DNA of 64,000 nucleotides from JANMEB01 sp041740495 (lineage in GTDB: Bacteria > Planctomycetota > Planctomycetia > Pirellulales > Pirellulaceae). The position numbers and the translations under genes are program-made. Below, piece after piece: positions 1 through 7,639 of the stretch (the stretch's first letter is position 1; each line of letters opens with the position of its first letter). The notes under the pieces were generated by a model that was not told the DNA's origin, made no database searches, and was given only the letters and a program-made list of their open reading frames with translations. The DNA lies in NCBI GenBank assembly GCA_041740495.1, contig JBGSLW010000077.1, positions 1 through 64,000 of the forward strand, in the 5' to 3' direction.

Positions 1-813
1 CACCACCGTCTCGATCTGGTCGTGGTTGGCGATCCCCAGCAGCTGTTGGGCAGTTTCCAAATCGATCGTACGGCGACCTGTCGAGAGGATTTGTTCCAAG
101 AGAGACTGGCTGTCCCGCATCGACCCGGCGGCTCGACGGGCAAGCAGTCGGAGGGCATCGTCGGCCACGTCGACGTGTTCGGTTTGGGCGATGCTCCGCA
201 GCCGCTCGCAAATCGCCGACTGCTCGACCGGCACAAAATCGAATTGTTGACAACGCGACCGGATCGTGATGGGGATTTTTTCTGGCTCGGTCGTGCAAAA
301 CATGAATTTGACGTGGGGGGGCGGTTCCTCCAACGTCTTGAGCAACGCGTTGAAGGCCTCCCGCGTCAACATGTGGACTTCGTCGATAATATAGATCTTG
401 TAGCGGGCTCGGCTGGGTCGGATCGAGACGGTCGAACGGAGTTGGCGGATTTCTTCGATGCGACGGTTACTGGCGCCGTCGATTTCCAGGACGTCAATGT
501 CGTCGCCCGCCGTGATTCCCACGCAGTTGTCGCAAGTCTGGCAGGGGGTGACGGTGGGTCCCTCCACGCAATTGAGGCACTTGGCGAAAATCCGCGCCGT
601 GGAGGTCTTGCCGGTTCCCCGCGCCCCGGTGAATAAATAGGCGTGACCGACTCGGTTCTGCAGAATGGCGTTCGAGAGAGCCGTCGAGACGACCGATTGG
701 CCGACGAGTTCGGCGAACGACTGGGGACGATACCGGCGAGCGACTACCTGGTAGCCGGTCACTTTCGCATGGTCTGCGGCGGGTTCCGGTGGACTCGGTT
801 GATTTGGGGCCAT
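1..813 (-). CDS. dnaX: DNA polymerase III subunit gamma/tau, N-terminal part (cut by window edge)
   Basis: Clamp-loader AAA+ ATPase that loads the sliding clamp during replication. Reading the minus strand from the ATG at 813 gives 271 codons running in frame to base 1, so the C-terminus lies outside the window. Visible in order: RRYRPQSFAELVGQ (the clamp-loader start), Walker A GARGTGKTSTAR, a four-cysteine zinc module (CLNC, then CQTCDNC), Walker B IIDEVHML, the sensor-1 region FMFCTTEPEKIP and the SRC motif (Arg-finger region, TIRSRCQQF). All ATPase motifs are intact. The only longer open frames here are on the opposite strand and are shadows. The gene lies directly downstream of an SRP RNA on the same strand, an arrangement known from other bacteria. 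Confidence 0.96.
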   Translation of the reverse strand, partial: MAPNQPSPPEPAADHAKVTGYQVVARRYRPQSFAELVGQSVVSTALSNAILQNRVGHAYLFTGARGTGKTSTARIFAKCLNCVEGPTVTPCQTCDNCVGITAGDDIDVLEIDGASNRRIEEIRQLRSTVSIRPSRARYKIYIIDEVHMLTREAFNALLKTLEEPPPHVKFMFCTTEPEKIPITIRSRCQQFDFVPVEQSAICERLRSIAQTEHVDVADDALRLLARRAAGSMRDSQSLLEQILSTGRRTIDLETAQQLLGIANHDQIETVV

Positions 814-925
814 CGTATTCCGGACCGACGGAGCAGCAGGGGCTTTGAGACAGGAGCGAGTGCGCGAAGTAAACTTCCCAGGGTTAACCTTCTGGGGTTG
901 CCTCCCCGAGGCTAACTTCCTGTAT

Positions 926-1029
926 CTGGCGGGAAGAGGCTTCGCACAAGAGTACCTCGCTTAGGGCTGCTTCATATTTCAGACCTGACCCGATTCACGG
1001 CTCCCCCTCGCGAAGCCCCTTCCCGCCAG
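926..1029 (-). ncRNA. ffs: Signal recognition particle RNA (4.5S-like)
   Basis: The minus-strand transcript begins and ends with near-perfect 20-nt complementary arms (CUGGCGGGAAGGGGCUUCGC and GCGAAGCCUCUUCCCGCCAG), forming one long hairpin of about 104 nt. Near the tip are the conserved domain IV strands GGGUCAGGUC and GAAGCAGCCC, which form the Ffh-binding symmetric and asymmetric loops. Family knowledge: this core (GUCAGG opposite AGCAGC) is diagnostic for SRP RNA. The apex reads UGAAAUAU, not the usual CGGAAG, so the loop is unusual. The ends are inferred from the helix; the mature ends are not known. Confidence 0.88.
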
Positions 1030-1062
1030 CGGAGGCGCAAACGCATCGACTGGAGAGACTTC

Positions 1063-1091
1063 TTTTTAGGGTACCAAAGCGAATTGGTCAA
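1063..1091 (-). promoter_or_regulatory. Putative sigma70-type promoter of SRP RNA/dnaX
   Basis: On the minus strand TTGACC (1091-1086) and TAAAAA (1068-1063) are separated by exactly 17 nt. The site lies about 34 nt before the SRP RNA helix. The -10 box is a weak match. Confidence 0.4.
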
Positions 1092-1206
1092 ATGGGCAAA
1101 GCTGGCGAAGCGACTTTTCTTACTGTTCCCGGTCGATCTGGGCGGCTAAAATGAGCCGACTTCGCCCGAATGTCGAAATTGCCTCCGTTTTTTGCGAGTT
1201 CCCGTC

Positions 1207-2604
1207 ATGCTCGATCAGATCAGCCAAACCGCGGTGGACATCTCCCATCGAGATTTCCGCGATGACGAATTCTGGCGAGTCATCCCCGCGTGGCGCGATG
1301 TCGACCGGGACGCATTCGCCGATCACCATTGGCAGGCCAAGCACTCGATTCGCAAATTGGAACAGCTGCGGACCGTGCTGGGGGAAAGGATCGAAGAATC
1401 GCTGATAACGGACATCGGCGAGGCCCTCAAGATCGCGCCGATGAATATCCGCATCACCCCGTACGTGTTTGCGTTGATCGATTGGGATCAGCCGCTCTCC
1501 GATCCGCTCCGAAAGCAATTCCTGCCGATCGCTTCGCAGATGTTGCCGGATCACCCCTACTGCCTGGCGGATTCGCTGTACGAGGATGTCGATTCGCCGG
1601 CGCCGATGTTGACCCACCGTTACCCCGACAAGGTCTTGTTTCTGCCGCTGACGACGTGCCCGGTCTACTGTTCGTATTGCACGCGGAGTCGCATCATCGG
1701 GGGTTCGACCGAGTCGATCGAGAAGGAGACGTACGGTCCCAACCCGCAAAATTGGGAGCCGGCGTTTCGGTATATCGCCGAGCATGCGGAGATCGAGGAT
1801 GTGGTGATCTCGGGCGGCGACGCGTTCAACCTTACGGCCAAATACATCCGCTTGATCGGCGAACGGTTATTGGCGATTCCGCACATCCGCCGGTTGCGTT
1901 ATGCCACCAAGGGAATCGCGATCCTACCGATGAAGATCCTGACCGACCAGGATTGGGTGGAGGCGTTGCTGGCGGTGCATCGCCTAGGCCGTGCCGCCGG
2001 GAAGCAGGTCTTCGTCCACACCCATTTTTCGTCGCCGCGGGAGATGACGACCTGGAGCGTGCGGGCGATGGATCGTTTGTTTGCGGAAGGGATTACGGTC
2101 CGCAACCAGGCGGTATTGCAGGAAGGGGTCAACAACGACACGCAGGTCATGGTGGATCTGACGAAGCGGTTGGCCTATATCAACATCCAGCCGTATTACG
2201 TTTACATCCACGATATGGTCCCCGGATGCGAGCATCTGCGGACCACGTTGGGGGAGGGGGTCGAGTTGGAGAAACGTGTGCGGGGTGTGACCGCCGGGTT
2301 CAACACGCCTACCTTTGTCTGCGATGCCCCGGGCGGCGGCGGCAAGCGGCATGTTGCGTCTTACGAGTATTACGATCGAGTCCATGGGATTTCGATTTGG
2401 CGCGCCCCCAACGTCAAGCCGAACGAGTTGTTTCTTTACTTCGATCCGGTGCACAGGCTCTCGCCGGCGGCGCAAAGCCGCTGGCAATCCAAGGCGGAGC
2501 GGGTGGAGATGGTCCGCGCCGCGATCAACGTCGTCGATCCGAATTTGCCCCGAGCCGCGCGCGAAAAGATCGCGAGCCGTTTGGAAGGCTCGGTGGGCGG
2601 CTGA
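1207..2604 (+). CDS. kamA: KamA-family radical SAM aminomutase (lysine 2,3-aminomutase-like)
   Basis: Radical SAM, PLP-dependent enzyme expected to move an amino group between adjacent carbons (lysine to beta-lysine in the archetype). The 465-aa product has the 4Fe-4S motif CPVYCSYC, the SAM-binding SGGDAF, and the PLP-lysine motif DAPGGGGK near the C-terminal third. The Asp in DAPGGGGK and the Asp in YIHDMVPG match the two aspartates that bind the substrate epsilon-amino group in clostridial lysine 2,3-aminomutase, so lysine is the best substrate guess. It is longer than EpmB (about 340 aa). I chose ATG 1207; an in-frame TTG lies 15 nt upstream. It is followed after 30 bp by a CoA-transferase subunit and a thiolase on the same strand, as in lysine fermentation gene sets, but kamD/E, kdd, kce and kal are absent here. 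Confidence 0.88.
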   Translation: MLDQISQTAVDISHRDFRDDEFWRVIPAWRDVDRDAFADHHWQAKHSIRKLEQLRTVLGERIEESLITDIGEALKIAPMNIRITPYVFALIDWDQPLSDPLRKQFLPIASQMLPDHPYCLADSLYEDVDSPAPMLTHRYPDKVLFLPLTTCPVYCSYCTRSRIIGGSTESIEKETYGPNPQNWEPAFRYIAEHAEIEDVVISGGDAFNLTAKYIRLIGERLLAIPHIRRLRYATKGIAILPMKILTDQDWVEALLAVHRLGRAAGKQVFVHTHFSSPREMTTWSVRAMDRLFAEGITVRNQAVLQEGVNNDTQVMVDLTKRLAYINIQPYYVYIHDMVPGCEHLRTTLGEGVELEKRVRGVTAGFNTPTFVCDAPGGGGKRHVASYEYYDRVHGISIWRAPNVKPNELFLYFDPVHRLSPAAQSRWQSKAERVEMVRAAINVVDPNLPRAAREKIASRLEGSVGG

Positions 2605-2634
2605 ATTCTTAACTGGTTCCGAGCCGGAGTTTCC

Positions 2635-3294
2635 ATGACGGATTCCCCTTCGACCGATGCAACGGCGCGAAAGCCCTGGACGAAAGAACGGATGGCGGAC
2701 GAGATCATCGCTCGTCTGCCCGCCGGCAGCAGCTTGAACTTGGGGATTGGAATCCCCACATTGATCGCAGAACGAATGCCCGCCGACAAGGACATTTTTA
2801 TCCATTCGGAGAATGGAGTCTTAGGCGTCAGCGGCCGCCCGACGCGAGCCACCGCATCGCCGACCTTGATCAACGCCGGCAAGGAGACGATATCCATTCG
2901 TGCGGGGGCGAGCTTCTTCGATAGCGCCACCAGCTTTGGCATGATTCGCGGCGGCCACATCGATTACTGTGTGCTGGGGGGGATGGAAGTCGATGTCTTG
3001 GGGAATCTGGCCAATTGGATGATCCCGGGCAAGAAGGTGACCGGAATGGGAGGCGCCATGGACTTGGTCAACGGCGCCAAGCAGGTCATCGTGATGATGT
3101 CGCATTTCGCCAAAGACGGGAAATGCAAGCTGATGCGGCGCTGTGAGTTGCCGCTGACCGGCGCGGAGGTGGTCCACCTGGTGGTCACCGAATTGGGGAT
3201 TTTCCGACCCGATGGCGACTGCTTCCGGATCGAGAAGTTGGCGGAAGGCTACGGGCGGGCCGACTTGTCGAACGAATCGAACTTGTTTGCCTAG
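2635..3294 (+). CDS. 3-oxoacid CoA-transferase, subunit B, without an adjacent subunit A
   Basis: Beta subunit of a family I CoA-transferase (ScoB/AtoA type), which moves CoA between an acyl donor and a 3-oxoacid such as acetoacetate. The 219-aa length is typical. Visible are the N-terminal NLGIGIPTLIA, the catalytic glutamate motif SENGVLG near residue 60, GGMEVDVLGNLANW and a GMGGAMDLV loop. In most bacteria subunit A is encoded immediately upstream; here the upstream gene is kamA and no subunit A is visible in the window. The product may pair with a distant subunit. It ends 6 bp before the thiolase start, so it is probably cotranscribed with it. Confidence 0.9.
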   Translation: MTDSPSTDATARKPWTKERMADEIIARLPAGSSLNLGIGIPTLIAERMPADKDIFIHSENGVLGVSGRPTRATASPTLINAGKETISIRAGASFFDSATSFGMIRGGHIDYCVLGGMEVDVLGNLANWMIPGKKVTGMGGAMDLVNGAKQVIVMMSHFAKDGKCKLMRRCELPLTGAEVVHLVVTELGIFRPDGDCFRIEKLAEGYGRADLSNESNLFA

Positions 3295-3300
3295 GAGACT

Positions 3301-4446
3301 GTGTTGCAACGAGCCATTTTCGTCGCCGGATTGCGGACACCGTTTGCTCGCTCCGGCAAGGGCGCGTATGTCGAATTCCGGCCGGACGACCTGGCGATCG
3401 AGCTGATCGCGGGGCATCGCGCCCGGTACCCGCAGCTGTGGGATAAGCCGCCGGAGGACCTGGTGATCGGGTGTGCCTACCCTGAGGGAGAACAGGGCTA
3501 CAACCTGGCGCGAATGGTCGCGGTGGGGGCTCAGTTGCCCGTGCCAGGGACGACCGTGAATCGGCTTTGTGCCAGTTCGCTGGAGGCGGCGGCGATGGCA
3601 GCGGCTCGGATTCGGGCAGGATGGGGCCGCCGGTACTGGGTTGGCGGGGTGGAATCGATGAGCCGGATTCCCCGCCGCGGTGCGAATTTTTCCGAGTCGG
3701 AAGCGATCAAACTGGTCGATCCGCAGGCGTACATCCCCAACGGCGCCACGGCCGAGCGAGTCGCAGCGCAATACCCGCAAATCACGCGCCAGCTTCAAGA
3801 GGATTTCGCCGCGCGATCGCACGAATTGGCAGCGGCTGCCTACGATGCAGGGTACTACCGCGAGCAGTTGCATCCGTTTCGAATCGAGCGCGACGAGTAC
3901 ATTCGCGTGCCCGTGGACCGAGAAAAAATGGCCAGCCTGGCCCCGGCGTTCGATCCGGCCGGGGTTGTCACGGCCGCAACCAGCTCCCCGTTGACCGATG
4001 GGGTCACCGGCGGGTTTGTGGTCTCGGTCGACGAGGCCCGTACGCTGGACCTCGTCTGGGGGCTCGAGATTCTGGACGTGACCGTCGCCCATGTCGCGCC
4101 CGACGTGATGGGGCTGGGGCCTGTCCCTGCGACGCGGAAGTTGCTGGAAAGAAACTCGGTCCGGCCCGAGCGACTGGCGGCGGTTGAGATCAACGAAGCC
4201 TTTGCGATTCAAGTTTTGGCGTCGCTGGAGGAATTGCAATTGCCGCTGGAGCGCGTGAATTGCTGGGGAGGCGCGATTGCGGTCGGGCATCCCTTGGGGG
4301 CCAGCGGATTGCGCTTGCTGATGACGTTGCTCCAACGGTTGGAAGTCGCTGGGGAACCCCACGCGCTGGGGTTAGCTACCTTGTGCGTAGGGGGGGGGCA
4401 AGGGATGTCGGTTTTGGGCCGCCTGTTGCCGCTCGACCGCGAATGA
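3301..4446 (+). CDS. Thiolase-family acetyl-CoA C-acyltransferase
   Basis: Condenses or cleaves acyl-CoAs (2 acetyl-CoA to and from acetoacetyl-CoA, or beta-oxidation thiolysis). The 381-aa protein carries all thiolase motifs: nucleophile Cys in NRLCASSLEA, NEAFAIQVL, the His motif GGAIAVGHPLGASG and the second Cys in ATLCVGGGQG. It starts with GTG six bases after the CoA-transferase stop. It differs clearly from the acetyltransferase at 12968-14140 and looks closer to FadA-type thiolases (NGATAERVA). In this operon it could split acetoacetyl-CoA made by the CoA-transferase. Confidence 0.93.
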   Translation: MLQRAIFVAGLRTPFARSGKGAYVEFRPDDLAIELIAGHRARYPQLWDKPPEDLVIGCAYPEGEQGYNLARMVAVGAQLPVPGTTVNRLCASSLEAAAMAAARIRAGWGRRYWVGGVESMSRIPRRGANFSESEAIKLVDPQAYIPNGATAERVAAQYPQITRQLQEDFAARSHELAAAAYDAGYYREQLHPFRIERDEYIRVPVDREKMASLAPAFDPAGVVTAATSSPLTDGVTGGFVVSVDEARTLDLVWGLEILDVTVAHVAPDVMGLGPVPATRKLLERNSVRPERLAAVEINEAFAIQVLASLEELQLPLERVNCWGGAIAVGHPLGASGLRLLMTLLQRLEVAGEPHALGLATLCVGGGQGMSVLGRLLPLDRE

Positions 4447-4639
4447 GCCGGTAAGCTGTGCCGGTTATAACGGTTCTACCGGATGGTTTCGGAATTCCGG
4501 CTGGCACGATCGAATTAATTACAACTGTCATACCGGATTTTCCGACAGTTTTCTAAAGCCATCGATTGCCGCGGTACGCGGTGCGACTTGTCAATCGCAT
4601 TCGCGAAATCCCGACACTTCCCCTACCAGGAGACCCAGG

Positions 4640-5554
4640 ATGAAAATGCGTTGGATTGTCGCACCGCTAGTTGCGCTGTTGGGAACGGTGAGCGGATTCG
4701 CCCAACAAGGAGACTCCCTGCCGCCCATCGTTTCCGGATCGTCCGCCAAGATCCAACAATCGACGTCGTTCCCGACGACGATCTATTCCGATAACGCGGG
4801 GATGTCAACGACCGGCAATGTGTATACGCCGGTGGCTCCGATGAATGCAAATCCGATGCCGTATTCGGCGGGTACAAATTGGGGAAACGCCGCTGCCGGC
4901 GGCGGATACGACTCGGGCTGTGGAGTCAACGGCTGTGGTGATTGCGCCGCCGAATGCGGTTGCTGCGATCGGTATTTCAGCATGTACGGCGGTTGGAACC
5001 GTTTGCTTGACTACAACGGCACAATCCCGGCGCTGGCAACGTCCGTCAACGGCTCGTTCGACGACGGCTACGGGATGGGATCGGCGGTCGGCCGGTACCT
5101 GACGCCGCGGCTGCGGAGCGAACTGGACTTCACGTATCGCCATAACGAAGGGGACGAATGGACCGCGACCGGCGGACAGACCGGCCCCCAAACCGTCACC
5201 GGCCCTTTGGACGGAGATGTCGACTGCTTCAGCGGCATGGCGAACTTCTTCGTTGATTTCGGCGGACGGGAAATGGGTCGCGTGACTCCGTACGCAGGCG
5301 CCGGAGCAGGCTTTGCGTTCGTGGAAGCGGACTTCCAAGCTGCGGGGTTCCAGTTCGCGGTGGACGACTCCGCGTTCGCCTACCAAGGGATCGTCGGCTT
5401 GCTCTTCCCGATGGGAGCTCGAGCCGACTGGTTCTGCGAATATCGTTACTTCTGCACCGACACGTTGATCGCCAACAATCTGACAGACGGATCCAACTCC
5501 GAGTACGATTACCGGGCGCACGACGTCTTTTTTGGTATTCGATTTTGCCGATAA
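4640..5554 (+). CDS. Exported outer-membrane beta-barrel-like protein
   Basis: 304 aa with a signal peptide (MKMRWIVAPLVALLGTVSGFAQQ). After a low-complexity linker there is a cysteine cluster (CGVNGCGDCAAECGCC). The remainder shows alternating aromatic and charged residues, ends in FFGIRFCR, and includes TPYAGAGAGFAFVEADF and WFCEYRYF, features of OmpA/OmpW-like barrels. AGGAG 8 nt before the ATG supports the start. It is probably a surface porin or structural barrel. Planctomycete genomes carry many such barrels; the substrate or role cannot be read from the sequence. A strong terminator follows. Confidence 0.75.
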   Translation: MKMRWIVAPLVALLGTVSGFAQQGDSLPPIVSGSSAKIQQSTSFPTTIYSDNAGMSTTGNVYTPVAPMNANPMPYSAGTNWGNAAAGGGYDSGCGVNGCGDCAAECGCCDRYFSMYGGWNRLLDYNGTIPALATSVNGSFDDGYGMGSAVGRYLTPRLRSELDFTYRHNEGDEWTATGGQTGPQTVTGPLDGDVDCFSGMANFFVDFGGREMGRVTPYAGAGAGFAFVEADFQAAGFQFAVDDSAFAYQGIVGLLFPMGARADWFCEYRYFCTDTLIANNLTDGSNSEYDYRAHDVFFGIRFCR

Positions 5555-5624
5555 TCGCTTCCGGCGATCTGCAAACCGCCACGGCCTGCCCATGCGGCGA
5601 ATGGCGCAATACAATCCGCAAACG

Positions 5625-5654
5625 AAAACGGCTGGAACCACTCCAGCCGTTTTT
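5625..5654. terminator. Bidirectional intrinsic terminator
   Basis: AAAACGGCTGGA (5625-5636), 5-nt loop, TCCAGCCGTTTTT (5642-5654). The stem is flanked by A-tract and T-tract, so it can end both the barrel gene (+) and the convergent cysteine-rich gene (-). Confidence 0.85.
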
Positions 5655-5680
5655 GTTCGTTCGATGTTTCTACAGCTCCA

Positions 5681-6118
5681 TCACCGGCAGCAATGTTTCC
5701 CGCGGTGAAGTCCACAGTGCCCAAATAACCCGTGTCCAAATAACCCGCAGCTATGCTTGGAGCAGCCAGCGTCGCAACTTGGAACGCAAATCGAACAGCA
5801 CACCGGAGCACAGCTCGGAACACAGATCGTGCGGCAGGTTGTCACGGGAACTCGCACGCACCGGCGAACATATTTCGTGCAACGAATCGTCTTGATATAG
5901 CAGCATCCGTTGGCGTCGCGGCATTTCACTCGGCAACAAATCGTTACCGGCACGCACCGCTCCACGGCGACATAGGTCGTTTCGCAACAAACCTGCGGCG
6001 CGACAATCGATTCGCCGGAGCAGCGGGGTGCACAGGGAGTGCGACCACAGCGGTGACAGGCATCGGCCGTGGAAACCCACAGCGCCATCGCGACCAAACT
6101 CAGCAGAATTCCCTTCAT
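5681..6118 (-). CDS. Small secreted cysteine-rich protein, YTV-like
   Basis: 145 aa starting MKGILLSLVAMALWVSTADA (signal peptide) and then very rich in cysteine (CHRCGRTPC, CCRVKC, CCSICVPSC). Repeating patterns such as CVPVTICC, CVRVPVTTC and RTICVPSC resemble the larger YTV protein at 38255-39907 on a smaller scale. It is probably a disulfide-rich cell-wall or surface component. I chose the ATG at 6118; an in-frame ATG lies five codons upstream but would spoil the signal peptide. Confidence 0.75.
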   Translation of the reverse strand: MKGILLSLVAMALWVSTADACHRCGRTPCAPRCSGESIVAPQVCCETTYVAVERCVPVTICCRVKCRDANGCCYIKTIRCTKYVRRCVRVPVTTCRTICVPSCAPVCCSICVPSCDAGCSKHSCGLFGHGLFGHCGLHRGKHCCR

Positions 6119-6210
6119 GGTGTCGATCCCCAAATGTTGGAATATGGGAGGTTTGGGTAGAGTTTACCGAGATCCGAGGTTGGGTAAAGTAGGGGTCTGG
6201 ACCGAAAAAT

Positions 6211-6867
6211 TCAGGGTGTCCGCATCTCCCCGGCCTGATTGGCTTGCCAGACCTGACCGGTTCGGCATTCGAGGGCCGTCAGCCAACCACCCCCCACACA
6301 ACTGGTGTCGATGATCGCGACATGTCCGAAGTCGTTGATTTCGAAATCAAACTGGGGAGTGTGCCCGACAATCGCGCGCTTTCCGCTGCAATGGGGCTCG
6401 GGAGGCTCGTCGAAAATGTGACTCCAGAACAGTGTGGCCTCGGGCTGTTCCGCCAAAGGCAGGAGCGGATCGTAATTCGCGTGCACGAAAAAGTCGTGAT
6501 CGGATTCGAAATACCGGACGCAGTGGTGGAGAAAAACCAGATGGTGTTGGGGGATATTGGTGAGTCGACCGCCGTAGCTGGCGAGCGTCGCGGCGCCGCC
6601 GCTTTGGATCCAGAATTCGTGGCTGCGGCGGCTTTCCATCGCCTTCACCAGCATGATCTCATGATTGCCGATCAAGGGGACCAGATGGCACTTGCTGACC
6701 AATTCGCTGAGCGTCTCCAGGACGGCAGCGCTATCGGGGCCGCGGTCGACGTAGTCGCCGAGTGTGACGAGCGTATCGCCGGGCTGGGGTTTGATCGCCT
6801 GCAAGAGCGTCGTGAGCGCAGTATGGCAGCCATGGATATCTCCGATGGCGATAAGGCGTTCTGACAT
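6211..6867 (-). CDS. PPP-family metallophosphoesterase
   Basis: 218 aa with the complete binuclear metal site of the PPP family: GDIHG, GDYVDRGPDS, GNHE and VGHTPQ, plus a late His (GHVAIIDT). Likely a serine/threonine protein phosphatase or a diadenosine tetraphosphatase (ApaH/PrpE-like). The specificity cannot be decided from sequence. The window also encodes a Ser/Thr kinase at 23774, but no linkage is implied. Confidence 0.9.
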   Translation of the reverse strand: MSERLIAIGDIHGCHTALTTLLQAIKPQPGDTLVTLGDYVDRGPDSAAVLETLSELVSKCHLVPLIGNHEIMLVKAMESRRSHEFWIQSGGAATLASYGGRLTNIPQHHLVFLHHCVRYFESDHDFFVHANYDPLLPLAEQPEATLFWSHIFDEPPEPHCSGKRAIVGHTPQFDFEINDFGHVAIIDTSCVGGGWLTALECRTGQVWQANQAGEMRTP

Positions 6868-7052
6868 AGGTCGGGCGGGTAACGAAGTGGCTCAGCGGCG
6901 GGGGGCGCCTCGCGGAGTTGCTCCGCGGCGGCAGACCATCTTACGGCTGGTGGAATCCACTGAAAACGTCAAACTTGCAGGTCCCGGGGAATAATCGTTG
7001 CGCCAAGTCCGCCTGGGAGGGTCGAAGGAGGTGATCCAATTCACCATTGGAT

Positions 7053-7613
7053 TCAGTTGAGCGATGGGTCGGGGGGACATGGTTGCCGTGCGGCTCGGTC
7101 GGCCAAGATGATTCGCAAACCGACGTGATCGCTGACCGTCCGCCAGAGTTTTTCATCCTCGGCAAACAGGAGTTCGGGTGTGGCGGCAGTCACCAGCCAG
7201 CCGCCTGCCTCGATTTCGCCTTCCAATTGGTGCGGCCCCCACCCGCTGTACCCACAAAACAATCGGAATGGCCGGAGGGATTGGGAAACGATGCCAACCA
7301 GGTTTTCGCGTCCCATGGAAAAGTAGACGTGTTCCAGGATGTCGCGTTCCCCCATGGAAACGCATTGGTGCACAGCCATGAGCGGCCCGTCCACCGGACC
7401 GCCGACATAGATCGGCCGATCGATCGTCGAGAGCGCAGGTTCGTTTTCAAAAACGTCTCCGATGGTGGTGTTGCTAGCGCGATTCAAGATCAAGCCGGAG
7501 GCGCCGGATTCATCGTGGTGGATCACGACGATGACGCTTTGATTAAAATTCGAGTCGCGAAGGTCGGGGGTCGCGACCAGCAGACGGCCTGCCAGAGATT
7601 CGGTGGAAGACAT
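7053..7613 (-). CDS. yqgE: YqgE/AlgH family protein
   Basis: 186 aa matching the UPF0301 family: N-terminal LAGRLLVATPDLRDSNF, HHDESGASGLILNR, YVGGPVDGPLM, and GYSGWGPHQLEGEI near residue 125. The molecular function is uncertain; the family is widespread and cytoplasmic. It starts 26 bp after the cbs stop on the same strand, so it is probably the second gene of a cbs-yqgE unit. Confidence 0.92.
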   Translation of the reverse strand: MSSTESLAGRLLVATPDLRDSNFNQSVIVVIHHDESGASGLILNRASNTTIGDVFENEPALSTIDRPIYVGGPVDGPLMAVHQCVSMGERDILEHVYFSMGRENLVGIVSQSLRPFRLFCGYSGWGPHQLEGEIEAGGWLVTAATPELLFAEDEKLWRTVSDHVGLRIILADRAARQPCPPDPSLN

Positions 7614-7639
7614 GCGGCGAATGCCTTGTGGCGGGGTCG

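Noticed and set aside
22..636. 204-codon plus-strand open frame
   Set aside because: It is the reverse-strand shadow of dnaX, whose minus-strand frame carries all clamp-loader motifs.
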